Part shown: one piece after another, positions 1 to 4,612 of the stretch
Layout: each line of letters begins with the position of its first letter
How positions within the stretch are numbered: the stretch's first letter is position 1
Origin: Acetobacteraceae bacterium
GTDB taxonomy: Bacteria > Pseudomonadota > Alphaproteobacteria > Acetobacterales > Acetobacteraceae
DNA: 5,371 nt
Reading direction: 5' to 3'
NCBI GenBank assembly: GCA_030039695.1
Contig: JASHVB010000265.1
Location: 1-5,371, forward strand
Made by a program: the position numbers and the translations under genes
The notes under the pieces: generated by a model
What the model saw: the letters and a program-made list of their open reading frames with translations, nothing else
What the model was told of the DNA's origin: nothing
The model's database searches: none

Positions 1-98
1 CTCGCTTACGATCAGCGCCCGCGCAGAGCGCTTTTATCGAACGCAAAACTCCTGGGAAGCGAAGAGCCTACTGGATCGGGGGAGGACCGGAGTTCAGA
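1..98. other. Left-edge stretch without a recognisable gene
   Basis: I see no convincing coding frame here on either strand. The only structure is a short GC-rich inverted repeat, AGCGC at 14-18 and GCGCT at 28-32, followed by TTTAT on the plus strand; an inner GCGC-AGA-GCGC pairing at 21-31 is an alternative. This could be a weak rho-independent terminator for a plus-strand gene lying to the left of the window. The stem is only 4-5 bp and the T-run is short, so I do not annotate it as a terminator. Confidence 0.4.
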
Positions 99-215
99 TC
101 AGCCGCCAGGTTCGACAGGGTGACATTGGACGGTCGTCGCCTCGAGCCGTACCAGCACCGCGTCGAACAGCGCGGAGGCGTAGATTTTCCAGACCAAGTG
201 GTCGAGCCGATCTTT
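99..215 (-). other. Coding-like 38-codon stretch after the membrane protein gene; fragment or unannotated small ORF
   Basis: This open frame ends in TGA at 99-101. It lies in the same frame as the upstream membrane-protein gene, separated from it by two TAA codons (225-227 and 216-218) with two codons between them. The translation contains LVWKIYASALFDAVLVRLEA and has almost exclusively G/C third positions, as in a real gene, up to about codon 28. No ATG is present; a TTG at 195-197 is the only plausible start and has no clear Shine-Dalgarno site. It may be the remnant of a decayed gene, a conserved readthrough tail, or chance in GC-rich DNA. No family is recognised. The plus strand is also open here, so strand bias alone does not decide the matter. 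Confidence 0.2.
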
Positions 216-224
216 TTAGCGCGC

Positions 225-545
225 TTACGGCGCATTGCCGCCATTGAAGCGACCGAAATGCCGCGCGGAAAACAGCGCGATCAGAAATGCACCGGCACCC
301 AACGCGATGATGTCGACCGTTTCCCTCAATTCAAAATCACCTACACGGAAGACGAGCACGTAGCCAATGACGATATTGAAGAAGCCCCAGAGAACGTTGA
401 CGGTTGACGAAGAAAGCCCTTCTCCGGGTGGCCTGGCAAACGGACTCTGGAATGGCCTGCCCATCATGCCGCTGACGACATGCGGGACCGCGTTCGCGAG
501 GAATATTCCCCCGAAGAAATAGGAGAGAAGCAGGAGCCAAGACAT
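225..545 (-). CDS. Small three-segment inner-membrane protein, conserved hypothetical
   Basis: Predicted product of 106 residues, inserted in the cytoplasmic membrane; function unknown. Hydrophobic segments are visible at about residues 2-20 (SWLLLLSYFFGGIFLANAV), 48-67 (around VLWGFFNIVIGYVLVF) and 76-94 (around DIIALGAGAFLIALF). The loop at 28-45 is polar and proline-rich (GRPFQSPFARPPGEG) and probably carries the conserved part of the protein. The C-terminus is basic then polar (ARHFGRFNGGNAP), favouring a cytoplasmic end after the last segment. I chose the ATG at 543-545 because AGAGGA lies 9 nt upstream and the protein begins directly with the first membrane segment. The open frame extends to 707, but that N-terminal extension has the composition of a non-coding frame. 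The gene lies 189 bp downstream of the secreted-protein gene on the same strand, so cotranscription is possible but not shown. It resembles small membrane proteins annotated as hypothetical in rhizobia (recollection, not a search). Confidence 0.8.
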   Translation of the reverse strand: MSWLLLLSYFFGGIFLANAVPHVVSGMMGRPFQSPFARPPGEGLSSSTVNVLWGFFNIVIGYVLVFRVGDFELRETVDIIALGAGAFLIALFSARHFGRFNGGNAP

Positions 546-554
546 CTCAGTCGT

Positions 555-560
555 TCCTCT
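555..560 (-). promoter_or_regulatory. Shine-Dalgarno site of the 106-residue membrane protein
   Basis: On the minus strand this reads AGAGGA, 9 nt before the ATG at 543-545. It decides the start in favour of this ATG over the longer open frame reaching 707. Confidence 0.6.
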
Positions 561-579
561 CGATAGCAGATCGATAGCA
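560..579. repeat. 9-bp direct repeat abutting the ribosome binding site
   Basis: TCGATAGCA occurs at 560-568 and again at 571-579, an 11-bp period (about one helical turn). The first copy touches the Shine-Dalgarno site of the downstream membrane-protein gene. Two equal half-sites on one helix face at this place would suit a repressor operator, but a chance or slippage duplication is equally possible. Confidence 0.45.
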
Positions 580-734
580 CGATCCTGAGGCGGTGTGGAA
601 TTCCGCTGGCACGCTTTGGCCAGAACGCAGTGACCAAGATCAGCCACGTTAGGCTCAAGACCTGACCCGAAGTTGTTCCAGGACCAGAGCGGCGGCGGCC
701 GACCCATTGTGGATGCCGATGCCCTGGCGCACGG

Positions 735-1505
735 TTACCAGGGTTTGCTTGAGAAAAGACCCGCAGTTGCCAGCATGCCTCGGACGTAAAGCAGGCGGTC
801 GACATCCATGAACCGCTTCGTGCCGGTCTGGTCCCGATAGGGAAGGCTCATCGCCTCAGCGACGAGATTAGCTCGCGGGACGGCTTCATCCGACGACCAG
901 TACGTCCGGGTCGTCTCGTATCGTCTCAAGGCTACCAGATTGTTCCCGTTCCAGCGCCATTGGCGGACGACGTATGGGTGTGGCGCAGCTTCCGCGGCCG
1001 CGCCCTGGTCGGCCGTCCACACCACAACTCCCTCGCCAGGACCTGATCTCAATCGACCGAGATAGAAGCCATCCTTGCCGGTGTTCTCGATCGTGCGAAT
1101 GGGACCCTCGATACCGTCGCGGCGCAACGCGTAGAGCCGGTGAACGTAGTTCGTCCCGTCGCCGGCCGGCTCCATCGTCACAAACTGGAGGATCGGTGTC
1201 CGGCCCAGCCTGTCCAGCTCGAACCTGGACTCGAGGCCGTCCACTTTCTCGTTCAGCACCACGCGGCACCTGGCATCTAAGACGACGAGACGGGACCAGT
1301 CATCGTTCTGGACGGTGCTGAGAGAAGCGGCGACGACCTCGAAGGGATGGCTGTCCTGACCCACCCAGGCCGACTGCGTCACCACGACGTCGTCAGGTAT
1401 CGGGCAGGCGGTTGCAGGCCGCGGAGCGGCGGCTCCCCCAATGAAGGTCGCCAGCGCCACCAGGAGACCCCACAAGAAACCCGTACGCTTCTGGAGATCG
1501 GACAT
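735..1505 (-). CDS. Secreted protein of unknown function, with signal peptide
   Basis: Predicted product of 256 residues. The N-terminus is a classic Sec signal: charged MSDLQKR, a hydrophobic core at about 11-27 (LWGLLVALATFIGGAAA), then PRPATAC, giving likely cleavage after A27 or at ATA-C (residue 33/34). C34 lacks the leucine of a proper lipobox, so a lipoprotein is less likely. The mature part is rich in predicted beta strands, with alternating hydrophobic runs (SRLVVLDARCRVVL, TPILQFVTMEP, YVHRLYALRRDG, GEGVVVWTAD, YVVRQWRWNGNNLVALRRYE). This suggests a beta-sheet or propeller-like fold of the VCBS/FG-GAP style; that is inference only. C34 and C80 are the only cysteines and could form a disulfide. 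The ATG at 1503-1505 is preferred because it starts the signal peptide directly; its Shine-Dalgarno site is poor. An in-frame GTG at 1551-1553 is the alternative, but its GGGGAGGG is too close and it gives a long n-region. Stop TAA at 735-737. Small candidate ORFs lie directly upstream on the same strand. Confidence 0.75.
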   Translation of the reverse strand: MSDLQKRTGFLWGLLVALATFIGGAAAPRPATACPIPDDVVVTQSAWVGQDSHPFEVVAASLSTVQNDDWSRLVVLDARCRVVLNEKVDGLESRFELDRLGRTPILQFVTMEPAGDGTNYVHRLYALRRDGIEGPIRTIENTGKDGFYLGRLRSGPGEGVVVWTADQGAAAEAAPHPYVVRQWRWNGNNLVALRRYETTRTYWSSDEAVPRANLVAEAMSLPYRDQTGTKRFMDVDRLLYVRGMLATAGLFSSKPW

Positions 1506-1569
1506 GATCGACCCAACGTCTACTTTCTGGCTCGAGAAAATGTCCAGGGGCACCCCTCCCCGTCCCGGA

Positions 1570-1698
1570 TCACCTCTTCGGTGTCACCGAAGTCGGGCTG
1601 GCGACCGGAACTGTGGTCGACTGCGCCAGGCGCTCGGCACGCCGCATCTCCTGGTGCTCGGAGGTGCGAGTAAATGGAGCCATCTCCGCCCCGGTCAT
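1570..1698 (-). CDS. Candidate small protein (42 aa), coupled to the preceding ORF
   Basis: An open frame of 42 codons starting MTGAEMAPFTRTSEHQEM and ending in VTPKR, TGA at 1570-1572. Its ATG at 1696-1698 overlaps the TGA of the upstream 63-codon ORF in an ATGA arrangement, typical of translational coupling. Third positions are mostly G or C (CGC ACC TCC GAG CAC CAG GAG and so on), as in the genuine genes of the window. The protein is hydrophilic, with a probable helix (SEHQEMRRAERLAQS) and a Ser/Thr/Pro-rich tail, and has no membrane segment. It is followed after 64 bp by the ATG of the secreted-protein gene (16 bp if the GTG start is used). No family is recognised. It could also be the tail of a broken gene whose earlier part lies in the neighbouring frame. 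Confidence 0.4.
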   Translation of the reverse strand: MTGAEMAPFTRTSEHQEMRRAERLAQSTTVPVASPTSVTPKR

Positions 1699-1886
1699 GC
1701 CAACCTTCGGTGAACGGGCCACCTCGCGCTGGCCGCTGCACCACCTACGGTCTCATCTAGCATTTCCTGGGCGCGCGCAGCAGCTTTCTCGCCTACCACC
1801 TCAGCACGGGGGCCGTATCCGTATGGGGGTGCCTCATGAGCAGTCGCCGCTTCCCGACCTGGGCCAAACGGGGGCGCTGCACGCAT
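1695..1886 (-). CDS. Candidate small protein (63 aa), overlapping the next ORF
   Basis: Open frame of 63 codons from ATG at 1884-1886 to TGA at 1695-1697. The N-terminal third is low in predicted structure and rich in Pro, Gly and Ala (APPFGPGREAATAHEAPPYG). Residues 28-48 (AEVVGEKAAARAQEMLDETV) look like an amphipathic helix, and the end is basic (WPVHRRLA). No Shine-Dalgarno site is evident before the ATG; an internal GTG at the VVGEK position is an alternative start. Its stop overlaps the ATG of the 42-codon ORF. I do not recognise a family. The pair may be two small coupled genes, or one decayed gene split by a frameshift; codon bias is weaker here than in the 42-codon ORF. Confidence 0.3.
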   Translation of the reverse strand: MRAAPPFGPGREAATAHEAPPYGYGPRAEVVGEKAAARAQEMLDETVGGAAASARWPVHRRLA

Positions 1887-2020
1887 GATTGCCGGTGCGG
1901 GCTAGTCATCCCCAAGGTGATATGACGCAAATCTTCCATCTGCTGCAATCTTGTGCAACCCGTAAAGGTTCCGCTTGGGGCTTTGGGTTTGCACGTTTGA
2001 GGCAGTAGCAGTCCACACGG

Positions 2021-2041
2021 TTATCCACAGAGATTGTGGAT
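2021..2041. promoter_or_regulatory. DnaA-box-like site with a facing second half
   Basis: TTATCCACA at 2021-2029 is an exact match to the classical DnaA box. It forms an inverted repeat with TGTGGAT at 2035-2041 (arms ATCCACA/TGTGGAT, 5-nt spacer GAGAT), so two box-like sequences face each other; the second has two mismatches at its outer end. A single perfect 9-mer in 5.4 kb can occur by chance, but the paired arrangement is less expected. No dnaA, dnaN, repA or parAB gene is visible, so function as an origin is unproven; DnaA-dependent regulation or chance remain possible. Confidence 0.35.
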
Positions 2042-2124
2042 CGGCGACGTTGGTGTGGCTCTGCCGGCGACCTCCGTGACCGCCTGCCAAATCAGCAATG
2101 AGCGAGAAGGGCTCGTCGTCGTAG

Positions 2125-2161
2125 GCGGACACCAGCGGACACCAGCGGACACCATGGTGTC
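2125..2161. repeat. Three tandem 10-bp repeats running into a 14-bp palindrome
   Basis: The unit GCGGACACCA occurs three times in a row without mismatch (2125-2134, 2135-2144, 2145-2154). The last copy is completed by an inverted partial copy, giving the perfect palindrome GACACCATGGTGTC at 2148-2161. The 10-bp period places the copies on nearly the same face of the helix, as in a multimeric protein-binding site. A 10-bp unit cannot preserve a single reading frame, which argues against a coding repeat. Alternatives are a slipped-strand tandem duplication, or the multiple terminal repeats of an IS21-type element, whose ends also carry TGTCCGC-like motifs (recollection). No transposase gene is adjacent. 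Confidence 0.7.
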
Positions 2162-2269
2162 GCTATGGAGGGGGCGCGGGGGTCCGCCGCTAGTTGTGAA
2201 AATCTGACGCTTGGTACCTGACGCGACCGAGTTGGAAGCGACGATGAGTGGCGGGAAACCCGACGGCCG

Positions 2270-2428
2270 CTAGCGGGCGAGCGGCTCTGCCGATATGACT
2301 TGGGCTTGTTGACGCTCTCCTGCCTCTGTTGCCACGTCCGCATCGAAATCCCAAAACGACCCGAATTCATCAGCGAGTGCAACTTCATGCTTTGTAGCAA
2401 GTCGGGCGCTCGCTGGGCCTACTTGCAT
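2270..2428 (-). CDS. Candidate small protein or gene fragment (52 aa)
   Basis: Open frame of 52 codons from ATG at 2426-2428 to TAG at 2270-2272. The translation begins MQVGPASARLATKHEVALAD and continues with an acidic, aromatic segment (EFGSFWDFDADVATEAGE) and a C-terminal helix-like stretch (RQQAQVISAEPLAR). The sequence looks more like a real soluble protein than the longer overlapping frame on the same strand (2092-2400), which is Ser/Arg-rich and shadow-like. The GAGGG before the ATG is too close to be a normal Shine-Dalgarno site, so the true start is doubtful and this may be the end of a truncated gene. After the TAG the frame stays open for many codons, but with Ser/Pro/Thr-rich, non-protein-like composition. 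No family recognised. Confidence 0.3.
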   Translation of the reverse strand: MQVGPASARLATKHEVALADEFGSFWDFDADVATEAGERQQAQVISAEPLAR

Positions 2429-2500
2429 CCCTCAGGAGTTAGCATTGTGGGAACGACGAAGGCATATAGCCGCGGAGACAAGGAAGACCCGGCCCCAAAA

Positions 2501-2570
2501 GCATCTTGCATTGGGTGATCGGAGAAGCATTAGGTAGAAATACCCGTTACTTAACATAAGGCATCTTGCA
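2501..2570. repeat. Pair of 10-bp direct repeats spaced 60 bp
   Basis: GCATCTTGCA occurs at 2501-2510 and again at 2561-2570, exactly 60 bp apart, in an AT-richer non-coding stretch. The second copy is followed after 2 bp by the palindrome ACAGATCTGT. These could be binding sites or remnants of a duplication; function unknown. Confidence 0.4.
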
Positions 2571-2632
2571 ACACAGATCTGTAGGTCACCGATAGAAATG
2601 CCGCCGGGGACGCCGCCATGGGATCACCTGAT

Positions 2633-2653
2633 GATTGCTTCTGATTGTCAATC
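2633..2653. repeat. GATTG/CAATC motif cluster
   Basis: GATTG at 2633-2637 and 2643-2647 (10-bp period) is followed by the inverted CAATC at 2649-2653, so the last two form GATTG-T-CAATC. A related perfect inverted repeat GATTG-AA-CAATC is found at 5093-5104. The motif is short and may be coincidental. Confidence 0.25.
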
Positions 2654-2710
2654 GGCAGACAAGACTTACATCGCAGCAAGCTTCCGAATGACATGGCCTG
2701 ATGGCACGCC

Positions 2711-4525
2711 TCAAATGTTGGTCACTGCCGACGCCAGGCCGTCCAGGTCCGCACAGAGGATGTTCCGGGCCGGCTTGTCCGCGTAGAGCGCCTCAATCAG
2801 GTCGGCGTGCCGTTGCACGATCCCACGCTGGCTGAGCGAGCCTTTTTCGGTAAGCTCGCCCGCGTCGATGGAAAGCGGTCTGGTAAGGAACGACAGCCGT
2901 AGAACCCGTTGCGAACTTCCCGTTGCCTGCTTCGCTAGTTCAGTCAGTTTGCCGCGCAAACGTGCTCGCGCAGTTTCGCTTTCGGCGATTGCAGGCGTCG
3001 ATGGAACGGCAAGAACAGCAACGTAGGAGCGATTTTCGCCAACAATGACAATGTCCCGAACTTCAGGTGCCAGATACTTGAGCAAATGACTCCGTAGGAC
3101 CCCGCCCCTCACCCAAACTCCGGTCACCAGCTTGAAGTCCTCCGCAATCCGCCCCGCATAGCGTAGTCCCTGTGTTGGATCATGCTCATCGACCCAGTCC
3201 AAAGCGTCGCCCGTGCAAAAAAAGCCCTCTTCATCGAAAGCCGTCGAGGTGAGATCCGCCCGTTTCCAATAACCGGGCATCACATACGGGCTTTTAACGC
3301 GAGCCTCCAGCTTGCCGTCCACCCGCACGAGTTTCAGTGCTACGCCCGGGACCGGCAGGCCGACGCGACCCGCAGAAGTGCCATGAACGTGCTGATCGGC
3401 CAGCATCGGGCCAGCTTCAGTTGACCCATATATGCCCACCCAGGGAATCTGCGTCCCGACGGCCTGCTGCGCGAGTTCATCGAATGCGTCACAAACATGC
3501 TGAGGAATGCTTGCCCCGGAATACTGGAAAATCCGGACACGGCTGAAGAAGCGATTCCGCAGTTCGGCATCCTTACGCAGCCAAGGGATGAGTTCCTCAA
3601 AAGCCTTAGGCACGGTGGAGTATATGACCGGACCGACCTCGCGCAAACAGCGAATCGTTGTCTCGATCAGTCCTGGCAGCGGTTTGCCGTCGTCAATGTA
3701 AAATGTTCCGCCGTTATACAGCGAGAGACCGAAATTGACTGTCCCTCCAAACACATGATTCCAAGGCATCCAGTCGACGAGCACAGGGTGTTCCTCGGTG
3801 AGCACCGGATAGCACGTTAGCAGTGCTTGCAGCGTGCCGCATACCATACGATGCGTGGTTATGACCCCCTTCGGGAAGCCCGTGGAACCCGACGTGAAGA
3901 ATAGCTTAGCGACAGTCTCGGGCCGGACGGCGGCCGCTGCGATCTCGACATCGTGGCGAGGCGTCGTCGCAAGCAATTCAGAAAAAGGCGTTGCAGCCCG
4001 ACCGGGCTCGCGTTGCACCACCACGACTTCCGTATCGGGCGTCAGGCAAGCGCGAATTGCCCCCTCATATCGCAGTCCATCCTCCGCAAAGATTAGAGCC
4101 GGCTCTACCAATGCGGCGATATCTCGCAGCCGCGCGTGATCGGACGACAGCAGCGAGTAGGCTGTTGACAGAGGAACGACCGGGATGCCGACGTGAAGGC
4201 ACGCAAGCGACAACAAGGCGTGCTCGATGCCGTTTCCAGACAGGATCAGAACCGGCCGGCCGTTGTCGAAACCCCGATCAAGCAACGCCTGGCCGATTCG
4301 ACGGGCGGCGTCGAACGCGTCCGCATAGGTGACGTCCCGCCATCCAGCGTCAGTCCGCCGCGCGAGGAACCTGCGATCGGGCGCGGTTGCGGCCCAATGC
4401 TCAAGCCGCTCGGTTAGGCGGTCTGGAACATGACCGATAGGATGGCTGTTGCTAACCCGGAGATAACCATTCGTGCGTGAGTGAAAAACGCAATCTTGAA
4501 AGAATGCGACTGGTTTCGTTGCCAT
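2711..4525 (-). CDS. fcs: Feruloyl-CoA synthase type AMP-forming CoA ligase
   Basis: Predicted product of 604 residues, a cytoplasmic ATP-dependent ligase of the ANL (acyl-/aryl-CoA synthetase) superfamily. The expected reaction is ferulate (or another hydroxycinnamate) + ATP + CoA to the CoA thioester + AMP + PPi, the entry step of CoA-dependent ferulate catabolism. Motifs seen: phosphate-binding loop TSGSTGFPKG (211-220); DWMPWNHVFGG (251-261); YGSTEAGP (366-373) for adenylate binding; TGD (438-440) for ribose; the hinge region GRIAEDFKLVTGVWV (458-472); and near the C-terminus ELTEKGSLSQR, with K561 as the probable catalytic lysine. The AEDFKL and EKGSLSQR forms, and the length near 600, match feruloyl-CoA synthases rather than acetyl-CoA synthetases or 4-coumarate ligases (family knowledge). 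The ATG at 4523-4525 has AGGAG 8 nt upstream; a longer frame from a TTG at 4730-4732 adds 69 unlikely residues. No hydratase-lyase or vanillin dehydrogenase gene is visible next to it. Exact aromatic substrate is unproven. Confidence 0.9.
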   Translation of the reverse strand: MATKPVAFFQDCVFHSRTNGYLRVSNSHPIGHVPDRLTERLEHWAATAPDRRFLARRTDAGWRDVTYADAFDAARRIGQALLDRGFDNGRPVLILSGNGIEHALLSLACLHVGIPVVPLSTAYSLLSSDHARLRDIAALVEPALIFAEDGLRYEGAIRACLTPDTEVVVVQREPGRAATPFSELLATTPRHDVEIAAAAVRPETVAKLFFTSGSTGFPKGVITTHRMVCGTLQALLTCYPVLTEEHPVLVDWMPWNHVFGGTVNFGLSLYNGGTFYIDDGKPLPGLIETTIRCLREVGPVIYSTVPKAFEELIPWLRKDAELRNRFFSRVRIFQYSGASIPQHVCDAFDELAQQAVGTQIPWVGIYGSTEAGPMLADQHVHGTSAGRVGLPVPGVALKLVRVDGKLEARVKSPYVMPGYWKRADLTSTAFDEEGFFCTGDALDWVDEHDPTQGLRYAGRIAEDFKLVTGVWVRGGVLRSHLLKYLAPEVRDIVIVGENRSYVAVLAVPSTPAIAESETARARLRGKLTELAKQATGSSQRVLRLSFLTRPLSIDAGELTEKGSLSQRGIVQRHADLIEALYADKPARNILCADLDGLASAVTNI

Positions 4526-4533
4526 GTCTGTCA

Positions 4534-4538
4534 CTCCT
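4534..4538 (-). promoter_or_regulatory. Shine-Dalgarno site of fcs
   Basis: AGGAG on the minus strand, 8 nt before the ATG at 4523-4525. It fixes the start of the 604-residue protein and rules against the longer open frame that extends to 4732. Confidence 0.75.
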
Positions 4539-4567
4539 GCGTCGTGTCCTGTTCGGATGTTCAGCCC

Positions 4568-4612
4568 TTGGAAGAGAATGAAACATGCTTTTGATGCAAC
4601 CTGCTCTTCCAA
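4568..4612. promoter_or_regulatory. Perfect 9-bp inverted repeat in the fcs leader
   Basis: TTGGAAGAG at 4568-4576 pairs exactly with CTCTTCCAA at 4604-4612, separated by 27 nt. In the fcs sense direction each arm region is preceded by TTTCATT, so the neighbourhood also contains a direct repeat. The inner edge lies 42 nt upstream of the fcs ATG. It could be two half-sites of an operator for a regulator sensing the aromatic substrate or its CoA ester (MarR-type regulators control ferulate genes in other proteobacteria), or an RNA hairpin in the 5' leader. I could not assign a confident -35/-10 pair here. Confidence 0.5.

Larger units (their letters stand above)
1887..2269. other. Region without a convincing gene, carrying repeat and DnaA-box motifs
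   Basis: No open frame here looks like a confident gene. A 76-codon minus-strand frame (1902-2132, GTG start) begins in a protein-like way (SAYDDEPFSLIADLAGG), but it has no Shine-Dalgarno site, starts inside the tandem repeats, and then loses third-position bias. The stretch contains the DnaA-box pair at 2021-2041 and the 10-bp repeat cluster at 2125-2161, both listed separately. A further inverted copy of the repeat core, GTCCGC, lies at 2182-2187. The mixture of short coding-like scraps and repeats suggests a decayed accessory insertion (inference). Confidence 0.5.
2429..2710. other. Non-coding stretch 3' of the CoA-ligase gene
   Basis: No protein-like frame on either strand. The sequence is visibly less GC-rich than the flanking genes, especially at about 2515-2600. 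It carries two copies of GCATCTTGCA, a CTTA-ACA-TAAG inverted repeat (2550-2560), the palindrome ACAGATCTGT (2573-2582) and a cluster of GATTG/CAATC motifs (2633-2653). I found no convincing intrinsic terminator just beyond the CoA-ligase stop at 2711. Confidence 0.5.

Noticed and set aside
108..124. GGTTCGA motif resembling a tRNA T-arm
   Set aside because: No matching stem, anticodon arm or acceptor pairing could be found around it.
120..407. Plus-strand 95-codon frame
   Set aside because: It is antisense to the membrane-protein gene for much of its length, with no Shine-Dalgarno site; it reads as a shadow of GC-rich codons, though its first part overlaps the uncertain 99-215 stretch.
886..1321. 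Frames in both orientations inside the secreted-protein gene (974-1321 plus, 886-1269 minus)
   Set aside because: Arg/Ser/Pro-rich translations typical of shadow frames within a gene that has a signal peptide and proper codon bias.
1902..2132. 76-codon minus-strand frame with GTG start
   Set aside because: It starts within the tandem repeats, has no Shine-Dalgarno site, and loses codon bias after about 12 codons; it also spans the DnaA-box dyad. Kept only as a remark in the region entry.
2125..2154. Tandem repeats as a CRISPR array
   Set aside because: Units are only 10 bp and directly contiguous, with no spacers and no cas genes.
2300..2518. 72-codon plus-strand frame with two CxxC-like cysteines (LCCHVRIEIP)
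   Set aside because: TTG start without a Shine-Dalgarno site, no codon bias, and it lies antisense to the more protein-like 52-codon frame.
3182..4417. Several plus-strand frames opposite the CoA ligase
   Set aside because: All are antisense shadows of a complete, motif-verified gene.
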